A stretch of 64,000 bases of DNA, taken from contig OY755244.1 of NCBI GenBank assembly GCA_963576725.1, positions 77,003,620 to 77,067,619 of the forward strand, given 5' to 3'. This document shows, one piece after another, positions 31,224 to 42,515 of the stretch. Each line of letters begins with the position of its first letter. Position 1 is the stretch's first letter. This DNA is from Azorinus chamasolen (taxonomy: Eukaryota; Mollusca; Bivalvia; Cardiida; Solecurtidae). Made by a program: the position numbers and the translations under genes. The notes under the pieces were generated by a model. It saw only the letters and a program-made list of their open reading frames with translations. It was not told where the DNA came from and made no database searches.

Positions 31224-31479
31224 TTAACCCTTTACTCCATAAATACGAATTTCTATGCCTTTGCAAACAGAGTAGACCCAGATCAGACAGCTCCAATAGA
31301 AGTCATCTGATCAGGGTCTACTCTGTTTGCCGATAATATAATATAAAAATGCTCTATCTATCACCATGGTTTCAAACTACAAAATTCTAAACTTGTCCTT
31401 TTCTCTAGTTAATGCTCCTTTTCGGCAGATTTATTCAAAGTGGTTGGATCTAAAAATAGCCTATGAGGTAATGGGTTAA
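31224..31479 (+). mobile_element. B/C chimeric element
   Basis: The left half is a normal B element through the hairpin (TTAACCCTTTACTCCATAAA to CTACTCTGTTTGCCG). The right half switches at about 31343 to reverse C sequence (ATGCTCTATCTATCACCATG ... TATGAGGTAATGGGTTAA). The whole is TTAA-bounded. Confidence 0.85.
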
Positions 31480-31593
31480 TCAAGATAAGACACAGAGTTA
31501 CCCTGACATCTCATCAGGATCCAATAAAATCTGACGTAAAACTGCAACAGATCGGAGTTTAAGCAGATATTTTTTTTTTCAGTATAATATGAA
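31480..31593. mobile_element. TTAA-F remnant
   Basis: ATCTCATCAGGATCCAATAA and AGATCGGAGTTTAAGCAGAT ... CAGTATAA match the right half of F. Confidence 0.5.
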
Positions 31594-31826
31594 TTAACCC
31601 TTTACTCCATGAATATTCATGGAAGAAGTAATGACCACATGAATATTAATTAGAATATCAGTTACAATAGTACATGGACAAAGGAATTTTTGGCCATGAC
31701 AGAAACTGTAGAATCATATATATGGTATAAGTAACAGAGCAGACCCTGCTCAGACAGCTTCTAAAGAAGCCATCTAATCTGGGTCTACTGTGTTTACAAA
31801 TGCATAAAAATGCATATTTAAATGGT
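31594..31826 (-). mobile_element. TTAA-B element
   Basis: TTAACCCTTTACTCCATGAA, ATGACAGAAACTGTAGAATC and a hairpin with AGACAGCTTCTAAAGAAGCC. The right terminus is lost after GCATATTTAAATGG. Confidence 0.78.
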
Positions 31827-31859
31827 CAAGTTGCTTCTGTCAACTTAAAGCCATTTTCA

Positions 31860-32003
31860 TTAAAGGAATAGGTATTTACTCTACAGTTTCTATCAGTGCC
31901 AAAACTTCATGCATAACATAATTATGCCATTATATAAATTCAGCTAATGAATATTCATGGTGTCATTATTTCTTACATGAATATTCAACAGGGAAAGAGT
32001 TAA
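31860..32003 (+). mobile_element. TTAA-B right-half fragment
   Basis: TTTCTATCAGTGCCAAAACT ... TTCTTACATGAATATTCAAC and GGGAAAGAGTTAA. No hairpin. Confidence 0.68.
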
Positions 32004-32623
32004 AGTTATCCCCCATGGCAAATATAATTCTGAATGGGCGACTGATTCTGAAAGAATTTGATCCCAATTCGTCAAACAGTTTTGGAGATGTTTAATAGTA
32101 AATGCAGACTACACGGAAGAATGCACATGAAGAAAGATGGCTGTCATAATACTAGCTATCCAAATAGCTCATTTTTTCACTCTGTTTACCAGGTGAGCTG
32201 AAAACAGAACTTGCTCTCATATCAAGTGCAACCAAATATGGTTTTGCACGTACACATGCTGATATCTGCATAAAAGTTCACACCTGGTGAATATCATTTC
32301 AGTATGAACTCAATCATTGAGAAACTGCCCAGGGAAATAACCTAGTGATAAAAATCTGTAAAAACTCATCCCATTCAGTTCACAGATGCCAATTAAGTTA
32401 TTTCAATATGCAAATCTTGATAAGTAATGGGAAATCTAATATAACGCTGACTTGAACAGAAGAACCATAACAAAGCACTACATATGTTAATAAAGATTCT
32501 CAGAATTTCACTTCAACATTACATACTGGTAATGATAGCTCGAGGTAAACTGTCACCTGTGTTTAGAACAATAACCACAAAAAATTCTAAGGATATTCTG
32601 AAAATGAAATTTTATTTAGAAAA
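32004..32623. other. Intronic sequence, nothing recognised
   Basis: AT-rich, no element or exon supported. Confidence 0.5.
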
Positions 32624-32833
32624 TTAACCCCTACATTGCTATGTGCAACCTGTTCTGCATTTGCAAAGAGTTTGTTTCAGACGAGACATCAATTTACTCT
32701 GCATCTCATCAGGATCTAAGCTGTTTGACACTCAGCCAAGAATTTCTCAAAAGTTTGAAAGAACTGGGTGTAAAATTGCTCCCAAACATATCAGGGTTTA
32801 AATAGATATCCTATCTTTCAGTATAAGGGTTAC
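32624..32833 (+). mobile_element. TTAA-F element, complete
   Basis: A 210-bp copy: TTAACCCCTACATTGCTATG, hairpin with GCATCTCATCAGGATCTAAG, GAATTTCTCAAAAGTTTG, CAGTATAAGGGTTA. It defines the F right end. Confidence 0.8.
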
Positions 32834-32843
32834 TATTCCTGTA

Positions 32844-33266
32844 TACAGTAAAACCTGTCTTAACCCTTTCCTCCATAAATACACCTTTTACACCTTTGTG
32901 AGAGTAACTTTTTTGAAACCGTTGTGATAAATAGAGCATTTGCTCCTATGGAGCAAATGCTCTATTTATCACAATGGTTTCTAAATTACACAAGTAAAAA
33001 ATGTTCCTTTTCTCCAGTAAATGCTCCTTTTTGGTAGATTTATTCTAAAAATAGCCTATGAGGTAATGGGTTAAGCAGCCATCAAAAAAGGTCTAATTAT
33101 GGATCTTTAAGGCAGGTGGTAGCTTAATGCAGGTCAAAAGTAATGCAGAAAACTCCTATAGGAGCTTTCTGCATTACTTTAATTTCCCCTGCATTAAGCA
33201 ACCACATGCTTTTTAAGACTTTTATGCTTAATAATTGAATGGCCGCTTAGGACAGATTCTACTGTA
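32844..33266. mobile_element. TA-E element hosting a C element at its TTAA
   Basis: TACAGTAAAACCTGTCTTAA ... GCTTAGGACAGATTCTACTG with TA ends. The E hairpin (AATGCAGAAAACTCCTATAG ...) is at about 33128-33197. The E sequence CTGTCTTAAGCAGCC is split at its TTAA. Confidence 0.85.
32860..33074 (-). mobile_element. TTAA-C element, nested in TA-E
   Basis: A 215-bp reverse copy with an intact palindrome (about 32915-32981). TTAA on both sides derives from the E host. Confidence 0.9.
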
Positions 33267-33338
33267 TCATAATGCCAGAGGGGGAAAATCAGAAAAGATA
33301 CTATAACTTGTGTACCAAGTTATATTCTTCAACAGCTA

Positions 33339-33590
33339 TTAACCAAATATTCCATGAATATTCATGTAAGAAATAATGATGTCATGAATATTAATTAGAT
33401 TCATTTTCATAATGGCATAATTTTATAAGCACAAGAAATGTTGGCCATGGCAGAAACTGAGTCACATCTACATTGTTTCATAAGCAAACAAAGAAGACCA
33501 TGATTAGACGGCTCCTACAGGAGCTAACTGATCAGGGTCTACTCTATTTACAAAGGGGTAGAAAGGCATAATTATGGTATAAAGGGTTAA
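33339..33590 (-). mobile_element. TTAA-B element, complete
   Basis: A 252-bp copy with TTCCATGAATATTCATGTAA, GGCCATGGCAGAAACTGAG, hairpin, and TTATGGTATAAAGGGTTAA. Confidence 0.86.
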
Positions 33591-33615
33591 ACCATACCGT
33601 TTTCCAATAACACTA

Positions 33616-33815
33616 CTAACCCTTTCCTTGTTCTATGTTTATTCCAAATTTCAAAACCTACTGAATATTCATGGAGCCAGGACAAATCAGTTATCATGAA
33701 ATACGGAAGGTGGTAAAATGGTAGCCATTTTAGAAAGTAAAGAAACATAACTATCAAATTCCATATAAGTAAACAGAGCAGACCCTGATCAGACGGCTCC
33801 AACAGGAGCTCCTGT
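33616..33815 (-). mobile_element. TTAA-A element, truncated at the hairpin
   Basis: CTAACCCTTTCCTTGTTCTA through AACAGAGCAGACCCTGATCA and CGGCTCCAACAGGAGC, then unrelated sequence. The break lies just past the hairpin centre. Confidence 0.78.
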
Positions 33816-34055
33816 TCTTTATTCAATAAAATGTTGAGCATTATCATTTTGAACTACAAAACATTATACCCTTATAAAAGGTTTTTCCTGAATGATAAGG
33901 CTATATCTGTCATTCAATTAACCGGTAAACTGATTATCCAGTAACAAATGTTACAATATCAATTTTCACTATAAATAATTATTTTTGAAATAAATTCTCA
34001 GCATTTGATATGCATGAAAAAACAAACTGTAACAATGTATTTGATAGTTATATTC

Positions 34056-34253
34056 TTAATCCTTTGAATACAGGAAACAAGTGTTCTGGCATTTGGAAGC
34101 AGTGTAGACCCAGATCAAGAGCTGTCAGGGTCTGCAGTTTGTCATTCAAAATCCTCTGGCAAATTATAACCTTCCACACTAAATAGAATCTCTCACTAAG
34201 CTATGTGACTGATGGACTATTCCACTTTGAAAACTCAGCATACAAAGGGTGAA
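34056..34253 (+). mobile_element. TTAA-J element
   Basis: TTAATCCTTTGAATACAGGA, GAAACAAGTGTTCTGGCAT, a reduced hairpin (AGACCCAGATCAAGAGCTG), then GACTATTCCACTTTGAAAAC and GCATACAAAGGGTGAA. It resembles the copy at 62329 and the fragment at about 39289-39330. Confidence 0.68.
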
Positions 34254-34504
34254 AGCAACAACAAAGAAGGGCATTTGCATGTTCCACTAGAAAGAGGAAA
34301 CCCTAGCAAGTCCCTTGTCTTTGGGGGAAATATCTGTCCTGCTACAAACAGAAATGACAAAGATGATTCAAATACCCAAAATACCAACAAAAACACCAAG
34401 CCATACCCCTCATCTGAGAGAACATGTACGCATGAATTGATCACTTCATGAATATTCTTATTTTTATAAGGTAAACAATTAAAGGGAATAGTTGGCTTAG
34501 ATAC

Positions 34505-35424
34505 AACAAGAGGCACAATTTGGACAATTTTTTACCCCAGGGGGAAAATTTGAACACTGTATGTAGAGGTCTACTAGATCATTCTACGTACCAAATTTGG
34601 TAGCCCTAAGCCTTACAGTTTTTGACAAAAAGATTTTTAAAGTTTTCATTGAAACTTGGGACTCCCAGGGCAGAGCCAATTTTATTCCTAGGGGCTTAAT
34701 TTGAATGATCTTGGTAAAGGTCTACTAGATGATGCTATGTACCAAATATCACAGTTCTAAGCCTTTCAGTTTCGGACATTTAAAGTTTTTACAATATAAT
34801 CCAATGTAAAACTTGTGACCCCCAGGGTGAGGACAATTTTAACCCCAGGGGCATAATTTGAACAATCTTGGTAAAGGTCCACCAGATGATGCTAAGTACC
34901 AAATATCACAGCTCTAAGCTTTTCCGTTTCAGACAAGAACATTTTTAAAGTTTTTACTATATAATCCAATGTAAAATATGTGACCCCCAGGGTGTGGCCG
35001 TCTTTTACCCCAGGGGCATTATTTGAACAATCTCAGTAAAGGTTCACCAGATGATGCTACATACCAAATATCACAGCTCTAAGCTTTTCGGTTTCAGACA
35101 AGAAGATCTTTAAAGTTTTTACTATATAGTCCTATGTAAAACTTGTGACCCCCTGGGTTCGGCCAATTTTGACCCCAGGGTCCACTAGATGATTCTGCAT
35201 ACCAAATTTGGTAGCCCTAGGCCTTACAGGTTTTGACTAGAAGATTTTTAAAGTTTTTACTTATTTTTGGACATTGGTTGCCATAGCAACCAGAGTTCTG
35301 CATTGAATCAAATTCTTTCAACAACTTTGGAAGAGGTTGACCCAAGGAACATTTCTGTAAAGTTTGGTAAAAATCCAGCAAGTAGTTTAGGAGAAGATGT
35401 CATTTTAAGAAAAAGTTGACGACG
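34505..35424 (+). mobile_element. HEL-3: diverged tandem-core element
   Basis: Starts ACAAGAGGCACAATTTGG. It has about five cores of 160-175 bp related to HEL-1 (CCCCAGGG..., GGTAAAGGTC, TACCAAATATCACAG, TTTTTAAAGTTTTTAC). It ends near GTTGACGACGAATG without the terminal hairpin, so the 3' end is missing or decayed. Confidence 0.68.
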
Positions 35425-35599
35425 AATGAAAATGCACACTAACTCATTGTTTAACAATAAAGAGTCCAGGTGTAATTTATGTGAGAATGACAGACAGAAC
35501 AGACTGATCCTCCAGGAGTCCTCTGATCTGGGTCTATACTATTTGCAATGCCAGTACACTCCTTTCCCACATTTTACATTAATATTGTACTTATACTAC

Positions 35600-35851
35600 T
35601 TAACCCTTTCCCTCATATAAATTATGCCTTTTCACACATTTGCAAACAGAGTAGACCCAGTATGACAGCTCTTATAGGAGCCATCTGATCAGGGTCTGCT
35701 CTGTTTGCCAATATAATTTGATATTTATGTTTCTTTAGTTTCTAAAATGGCTACAATCTTCCATTTTCCATATTTCATTATGAGTATTGTTTCCATGAAT
35801 ATTCAGTAATTATTGAAATTTGGAATAAACATAGAACTGGGAAAGGGTCAA
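35600..35851 (+). mobile_element. TTAA-A element, complete
   Basis: A 252-bp copy, CCCTTTCCCTCATATAAATT to GAACTGGGAAAGGGTCAA. Hairpin about 35641-35708. Confidence 0.87.
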
Positions 35852-35926
35852 GTCAGTTAATACGGTCTGGTCTTAGAACATCTAGGTTTTCTCTTAACTT
35901 GTAACAAAAGACTATTTCTTTTTAAG

Positions 35927-38079
35927 AACAAGAGGGCCAGAATGGCCCTGAAGCGCTCACCAGACAATCAGAGGAGAAGATTTTCAAAGTTTTCACTATA
36001 TGTTTCTGTTGAAAACTGGCTACCCCTGGGGTGGGGCCAATTTTGACCCCAGGGCCATAATTCATACAAATTTTGTAGAGGACCTGAACATGATGCTATG
36101 TGCCAAAAATGAAAGCTGAGAACCACCCAGTTTCAGAGAAGAAGATATTCAAAGATTTCACTATTTGTTTCTATTGAAAACTGCCCACCCCTGGGGCGGG
36201 GCCAATTTTGACCCCAGGGCCATAATTTATAAAAAATTTGTAGCGGACCTGAACATGATGCTCTGTGCCAAATATGAAAGCTGAGAGCCTTCCAGTTTCA
36301 GAGGAGAAGATTTTCAAAGATTTCACTATTTGTTTCTATTGAAAACTGCCCAACCCCTGGGGCGGGGCCAATTTTGACCCCAGGGCCATAATTTATATAA
36401 CTTTTGTAGAGGACCTGAACATGATGCTCTGTGCCAAATATGAAAGTTGAGAGCCTTCCAGTTTCAGAGAAGAAGATTTTCAAAGATTTCATTATTTGTT
36501 TCTATTGAAAACTACCCACCCCTGGGGCGGGGTTAATTTTGACCCCAGGGCCATAATTTATACAAATTTCGTACAGGACCTGAACAAGATGCTATGTGCC
36601 AAATATGAAAGCTGAGAGTCTTCCAGTTTTAGAGAAGAAGATTTTCAAAGATTTCACTATTTTTTTCTATTGAAAACTGCCAAACCCCTGGGGCAGGGCC
36701 AATTTTGACCCCAGGGCCATAATTTATATAATTTTTGTAGAGGACCTGAACATGATGCTCTGTGCCAAATATGAAAGCTGAGAGCCTTCCAGTTTCAGAG
36801 AAGATTTTCAAAGATTTCACTATTTGTTTCTATTGAAAACTGCCCAACCCCTGGGGCGGGGCCAATTTTGACCCCAGGGCCATAATTTATATAACTTTTG
36901 TAGAGGACCTGAACATGATGCTCTGTGCCAAATATGAAACTTGAGAGCCTTCCAGTTTCAGAGAAGAAGATTTTCAAAGATTTCATTATTTGTTTCTATT
37001 GAAAACTACCCACCCCTGGGGCGGGGTTAATTTTGACCCCAGGGCCATAATTTATATAAATTTCGTACAGGACCTGAACAAGATGCTATGTGCCAAATAT
37101 GAAAGCTGAGAGCCTTCCAGTTTTAGAGAAGAAGATTTTCAAAGATTTCACTTTTTTTTTCTATTGAAAACTGCCAAACCCCTGGGGCAGGGCCAATTTT
37201 GACCCCAGGGCCATAATTTATATAACTTTTGTAGAGGACTTGAACATGATGCTCTGTGCCAGATATGAAAGCTGAGAGCCTTCCAGTTTCAGAGGAGAAG
37301 ATTTTCAAATATTTCATTATTTGTTTCTATTGAAAACTGCCCAACCCCTGGGGCAGGGCCAATTTTGACCCCAGGGCCATACTTTATATAACTTTTGTAG
37401 AGGACCTGAACATGATGCTCTGTGCCAGATATGAAAGCTGAGAGCCTTCCAGTTTCAGAGAAGAAGATTTTCAAAGATTTCACTATTTGTTTCTATTGAA
37501 AACTGCCCACCCCTGGGGCGGGGTTAATTTTGACCCCAGGGCCATAATTTATATAATTTTTGTAGAGGACCTGAACAAGATGCTATGTGCCAAATTTGAA
37601 AGTTGAGAGCCTTCCAGTTTCAGAGAAGAAGATTTTCAAAGATTTCACTATTTGTTTCTATTGAAAACTGCCCACCCCTGGGGCGGGGCCAATTTTGACC
37701 CCAGGGCTATAATTTATATAACTTTTGTAGAGGACCTGAACATGATGCTCTGTGCCAAATATGAAAGCTGAGAGACTTCCAGTTTCAGAGGAGAAGATTT
37801 TCAAAGTTTTACTATATGTTTCTATTGAAAACAAGGAATCCCTGGGGCGGGGCCAATTTTGACCCAAGGGCCATAATTTATATAACTTTTGTAGAGGACC
37901 TAAAGATAATACTATGTGCCAAAGGTGAAAGCTGAGAACCCTGTAGATTCAGAGGAGAAGATTTTTAAAGGTTCAAATTGTTGACGACTGACGACGCACG
38001 ACGGACAACGCACGCCGACGGACATCAGGCAATCACAAAAGCTCACCCTGAGCACTTTGTGCTCTGGTGAGCTAAAAAA
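35927..38079 (+). mobile_element. HEL-1 copy 2: twelve cores with trimeric order
   Basis: Same ends as copy 1: ACAAGAGGGCC, GCTCACCAGA at 35955-35964 and its inverse TCTGGTGAGC at 38063-38072. Core markers (CTGGGGCGGGG or a variant) occur near 36026, 36191, 36357, 36522, 36688, 36851, 37016, 37182, 37348, 37513, 37678 and 37842. Units with GGGGTTAATTTTGACC recur every third position (36522, 37016, 37513), giving a roughly 495-bp higher-order unit. No transposase or helicase. Confidence 0.85.
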
Positions 38080-38444
38080 GTGGACTTTTTAAACAATAAA
38101 AATATTTTATATTTCCTACATTTAATCATAATATTCTTTTTGTTCTCTGAAAAAAATGGAAGATAATATCTATGGTAAAATAACTTTTCTAGGCCTGACA
38201 CACCTTGATCTGTCTGTATATTAACCATTATCTAATGCTTATCACTTCCATTTGCAACAGTACATTACAGGAATATAATATTACCCCACTGGATCAATGG
38301 TTTAATGTCTTCCGGGAAGGAAAACTCTGACTCATTTGTCTCAACTCTTAGCACCTGATGTTGAAAATGTTATCTGTTTAAACTCCCGTCTCTTGCAATT
38401 TTTTCTTTTTCTTTTTAGATTCATTCAAGATTTTGAAAAACTCC
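38080..38444. other. Intronic sequence, nothing recognised
   Basis: AT-rich, no supported element. Confidence 0.45.
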
Positions 38445-38535
38445 TGACTGAGTAGCAAACAGCTTGGATCCTGATGAGAGGCTGAGTTACTATTACAAAT
38501 GCTGTTTGCAAATGCTTTTCTAGTCACATTTAACC
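38445..38535 (+). mobile_element. TTAA-F hairpin remnant
   Basis: GCAAACAGCTTGGATCCTGA and AATGCTGTTTGCAAATGC. Inner arms decayed. Confidence 0.5.
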
Positions 38536-38715
38536 CTTACAATGCTGAATATTCAAATGGACTATTCAAACAGGTCAAGCTTACGGTGAATATTTAGGGA
38601 ATTTTCTAAAGAAAAGTGTAACATGACAAACAGTGCAGACCCTGATCTGGGTTTACATTGTTTGCAAAAGACATATTAAATTATAGTGACTACTGCCCCG
38701 CATTGTAAGGGTTAA
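38530..38715 (+). mobile_element. TTAA-D element, hairpin deleted
   Basis: D ends and body intact (TTAACCCTTACAATGCTGAA ... GCATTGTAAGGGTTAA). The centre is reduced to GCAGACCCTGATCTGGG. Confidence 0.84.
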
Positions 38716-38982
38716 AAGCAATTATCACTCGATCAAATTGTGATCTGCTTCAATTAAAAAATAATATACATCTCTTCTTTTCACACTATGCTAACAATGT
38801 CAAAGACTTTAGATTTTCATGAGGCACTAGGTTACTTTGTCTAAACTGTTTGTAAAGTTATAGCAAAACCACCATTGATTGATACAGATTCAACTTTTTT
38901 TAATGGGGAAAATGAGTCCTCTTGCACTTGCAAACCGTGTAGACCTATATCCAAGACTCCTGAAACAGTCCTCTATTGTCCT

Positions 38983-39233
38983 TTAACCCGTAACCTGTTC
39001 TATATGTATTTAGTCTAATTTTCAATACCTATTGAGTATTCATGGACAAAATAGTTATGAAATATGGAAGGTGGAGCATTGTAGCCATCAGAGAAAGTAA
39101 AGAAACAGATCTATCAAATTCCATTAGCAAACAGAGCAGACCCTGATCAGACTGCTCCTGTAGGAGCTGTCTGATCTGGGTCTACTCTGTTTGCAAATGT
39201 GTGAACACACATTTACATGAGGGAAAGGGTTAA
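38983..39233 (-). mobile_element. TTAA-A element, complete
   Basis: A 251-bp reverse copy, TTAACCCGTAACCTGTTCTA to TTACATGAGGGAAAGGG, with hairpin about 39126-39193. Confidence 0.88.
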
Positions 39234-39288
39234 AATCTGGCAGTTTCAATCATTTCATATTGAATGAAGCATACAATTAGACAATAAC

Positions 39289-39330
39289 ATGGACCATTCC
39301 ACTTTGAAAATTCAGCATTCAAAGGGTTAA
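39289..39330. mobile_element. TTAA-J right-end fragment
   Basis: GGACCATTCCACTTTGAAAA followed by TTCAGCATTCAAAGGGTTAA. It matches the right end of the J copy at 34056. Confidence 0.6.
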
Positions 39331-39539
39331 CTCTTTAAATGCCGTTTGCAATTCTGTGATCACTTGGGCAAACAAATTGGTTTGGATCCAGATGAGATAC
39401 AAAGTGACTCAGTGTCTTATCAGGATCCAAACTGTTTGATACTGTGACTAATGTTTCTTGAAACAAAAAGTAAGAAAATTCATAAGTGAAACATAAACAG
39501 ATGACACTACCTGGCAGTGTAACATTTAATCCTGTCCTC
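39327..39539 (+). mobile_element. TTAA-F element
   Basis: TTAACTCTTTAAATGCCG, a hairpin AAATTGGTTTGGATCCAGAT ... CAGGATCCAAACTGTTTG, and a right end in the TTAA shared with the next C copy. About 213 bp. Confidence 0.68.
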
Positions 39540-39754
39540 CATAAATACGCCTTTCTACGCCTCTGTAATAGTCACTTTTTGAAACCATTATGATAAATAG
39601 AGCATTTGCTCCTATAGGAGCAAATGCTCTATTTATCACAATGGTTTCAAAATACCAAATTCTAAAATTTTCTTTTTCTCTAGTTAATGCCCCTTTTCGG
39701 TAGATTTATTCAAAGAGGTTGGATCTAAAAATAGCCTATGAGGGAATGGGTTAA
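39536..39754 (-). mobile_element. TTAA-C element, complete
   Basis: TTAATCCTGTCCTCCATAAA to CCTATGAGGGAATGGGTTAA with a near-perfect palindrome (about 39582-39649). Confidence 0.9.
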
Positions 39755-40268
39755 TACCCTTCACTATAAATGTTTCATCACATCCATCTAGGTGTCCATA
39801 TCTGCAGGCTTGATGCACATAAGATATCACCAAAGATTTTTCAAAGAACCTTTGGATAGATTCAGTTGCCCTGTGCTTGAAAAATATCCTCCACTAAAAT
39901 TCTACAAACTCTTTTTTTTCCATAATTTTATCTGATTTATGACATTTTGATTGGGATCAGGCTTACAAGGAGACAGATCTCAATCTAAACTATTTACAAG
40001 TATCAAATCAGTTTCCTCTTGCATATTAAGCACAAATTTCAAAACCACAGAATGATGTGGTTTCCCCTATTTAGGAAGTACACGACCTATATTACCAATC
40101 ATAACAGCTGAAGCTGAAACACCATAAAGCAAGATGGTTTTACAGGGCATGGTAGAGATCACAAAAACAGACTGGGAGGTTCCCCTCCTTGTGGTTTTGA
40201 CACATCATCAGTGCCAACTTTGGCAAAAGAATAAAGTATTAGGTAAGCAGGTCTGGTTTGGATGAGAC
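39755..40268. other. Intronic sequence, nothing recognised
   Basis: AT-rich, no supported element. Confidence 0.45.
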
Positions 40269-40449
40269 TACAGTTGAACTTCACTATCTCAAGAGACCAT
40301 ATATAAAATAATTTTGAGATATCAGAATTTCTAGTCATCTGATTTCTAATCTGGACAATGTCTCAAGTTTAAAGCTTAATGGTCTAAAGTAAAGCTGAAA
40401 GCCCCTGTAGGACCGAACTTTTACTTCGAGTTATCTGAGTTCAATTGTA
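40269..40449. mobile_element. TA-K element (CAGTTGAACTTC ends)
   Basis: TACAGTTGAACTTCACTATC and GAGTTCAATTGTA are inverted TA-flanked ends. A centre of AAAGCTGAAAGCCCCTGTAG lacks a clear palindrome. The same left end appears at 55088. Confidence 0.65.
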
Positions 40450-40483
40450 TATGAAAGGCAGTCATGTCAATAGCTCTCAAGAG

Positions 40484-40601
40484 CGGTCACTTAAAAAAAG
40501 GAGCTTTCTGCAGGACTCTCAAACTGCATTAAGCTGCTACCTGTTTCAAGGATAGATATTTATGCTAAATTTAACGTCCACTTTAGTGGGGTAGAACTGT
40601 A
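40484..40601. mobile_element. TA-E right-half fragment
   Basis: AGGAGCTTTCTGCAGGACTC, GCATTAAGCTGCTACCTG and GGGGTAGAACTGTA. Confidence 0.6.
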
Positions 40602-41277
40602 TCAGCTTAAAATGTAACTGCTACCTGTGTTCTTTTAAGGTCTATGTGAGATAGAACTTATCAATATGTAGCGTAAAAGTTTGACCCTGTCAGGAATAAG
40701 AGGAAACCTCTTCAACACACCACATTATTTTTATAGCAAACTCCTTTGAAGTCATCAATTGGTGAATTTTAAAATCAGAAGGCTGCTTTGTGCAGAAAGG
40801 TCATTTGGAAGGTTTCTAAGTTACTGTCATCCTGCATTAAGCTACCATCTATTTTCAGTATACATTGTATAGAAAAGACTTTTAGTGGTGGCTTTAGAAA
40901 TGTTTTACTAGTCAAACATTTGATGGTTACACAAAGTGATAGGCAGATGCTACAAAAGTGATTCAATCCAAGACAAGAAGAAAAGGACCTTGAAACACAA
41001 AGATACAATACATTTGGCCTCATATTGATGAATCAGAAACCCAGTTTTCTAACAAAGCTGCTGCATTTTTGTGGCAATGTTATTAAACTACTCAAAGTTG
41101 TGGTTCTGGGTATCATGGGGTTTATATAAATATGACTGATCAGCCAATATAACAAGAATATGTCATGCCTAGGGTGGAGAGAAGCAAATCATCTTTCCAA
41201 TAAAAACTAGAATCATTTCCACAGGACAATGATGCCCCACGATGCATCATCTTAAATTGTCAAAAAGCAAGAGTAGG
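40602..41277. other. Mostly unique intronic sequence
   Basis: A decayed E fragment (GTCATCCTGCATTAAGCTAC) lies near 40828. Otherwise nothing is recognised. Confidence 0.4.
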
Positions 41278-41468
41278 TTAACACTTTACTTAATACAGAT
41301 GCCTTTTCAAGCATTGGCAAAGAGAGCAGATCCATATTAGATGGCCCCTATAGGAGCTATCTGATCAGTCTTCTCTGTTTTCCTATGAAATAATTTAGAC
41401 TTGAATCTAGAGTTTCTGTCATGACCAAAAAGTCCTTTATTAGGAATATTCATCAGGTAAAGGGTTAA
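41278..41468 (+). mobile_element. TTAA-B element, shortened
   Basis: TTAACACTTTACTTAATACA to ATTCATCAGGTAAAGGGTTAA, hairpin present (ATGGCCCCTATAGGAGCTAT). 191 bp, with part of the right body deleted. Confidence 0.78.
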
Positions 41469-41589
41469 TACAGGTAGGTAAAGGAACAGTACCTGCATCA
41501 TATTCTGACTAAGACAATAGCTCTGTTATTACTGGTCTGATATAAATACATGTACTAAATCCCAGGTGCATAATATCTCATCAAAAACA

Positions 41590-42071
41590 TTTATCTCTTT
41601 ACTATATAAATACACTTTTTTTACACCTTTGCAAGCAGAGTAGACTAAGATCAGACAACAGATAGGAGCTCCTGATTAGGGACTGCTCTGTTTGGTTATG
41701 GAATAACATAGATCTGATACTACAGCTTCTGAAAAAGGCAACACTTGAGTATTATAAAGCTTCAGTTAACCCTTTCCCTGTTCTATGTTTATTACAAATT
41801 TCAATACCTAATGAATATTCATGGCCAAAATAGTTATAATAAAATACGGAAGGTGGAGCATTGTAGCCATTTAAGAAACTAAAGAAACCGATTTATCAAA
41901 TTCCAAGAGCAAACAGAGCAGACCCTGATCAGACAGCTCCTATAGGAGCCGTCTGATCTGGGTCTACTCTGTTTGCAGATGCGTGAAAACACGTTTATAT
42001 GAGGGAAAGGAGGAAGGAAAATCCAGGATGTCATTACTACTTGCACGAATATTCATGATGTGAAGGGTTAA
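41590..42071 (+). mobile_element. TTAA-B element hosting an A element
   Basis: The left half (CTTTACTATATAAATACAC, hairpin, GATACTACAGCTTCTG) is separated from the right end (ATCCAGGATGTCATTACTAC ... GATGTGAAGGGTTAA) by a reverse A copy. Confidence 0.72.
41766..42012 (-). mobile_element. TTAA-A element, nested
   Basis: TTAACCCTTTCCCTGTTCTA through hairpin to TTATATGAGGGAAAGG. The right TTAA is missing, suggesting a small deletion at the junction. Confidence 0.85.
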
Positions 42072-42286
42072 CCCTTTCCTCCATAGGCTATTTTTAGACC
42101 CAAACTCTTTGAATGAATCTACCCAAAAGGAGCATTTACTAGAGAAAAGGAAAATGTTATAATTGTGTAGTACAGAAACCACTGTGATAAATAGAGCATT
42201 TGCTCCTATGGCGCAAATGCTGTATTTATCACAATGGTTTCAAGAAGTGACTAGTACAAAGGCATATTTATGGAGGAAAGGGTTAA
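42068..42286 (+). mobile_element. TTAA-C element, complete
   Basis: A 219-bp copy, CCCTTTCCTCCATAGGC to TTTATGGAGGAAAGGG, palindrome about 42176-42242. It shares its left TTAA with the B copy. Confidence 0.9.
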
Positions 42287-42289
42287 ATA

Positions 42290-42515
42290 AAGTTTAGTGA
42301 TTCTAGGTCAATTAGTAAAGGATTTTTACAATCTACCTACGGACAGATAAGAACAAATCTACACTCCCCTTACCCTTTGTACGGAATCAGCCATCCTATA
42401 CAGTTTCATGACTCTAGGTCAAATACTGTCTGACTTATGCATTATACTAAAGAGTGAGATGGAAGGATGGACAGATGAAGCTGATGCCATCCCCTTTCAA
42501 AAGTGGGGGCATAAA
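42290..42515 (+). mobile_element. HEL-7 type fragment
   Basis: Two diverged phrases with GACTCTAGGTCAA and TTCTAGGTCAATTAG, then GGAAGGATGGACAGATGAAG and a terminal hairpin CCCCTTTCAAAAGTGGGG with CATAAAA. It resembles the 3' end at 24672. Confidence 0.5.

Noticed and set aside
34212..34516. Overlapping open frames on both strands near 34.2-34.5 kb
   Set aside because: The first part is the right end of a TTAA-J element. No family similarity, no splice signals.
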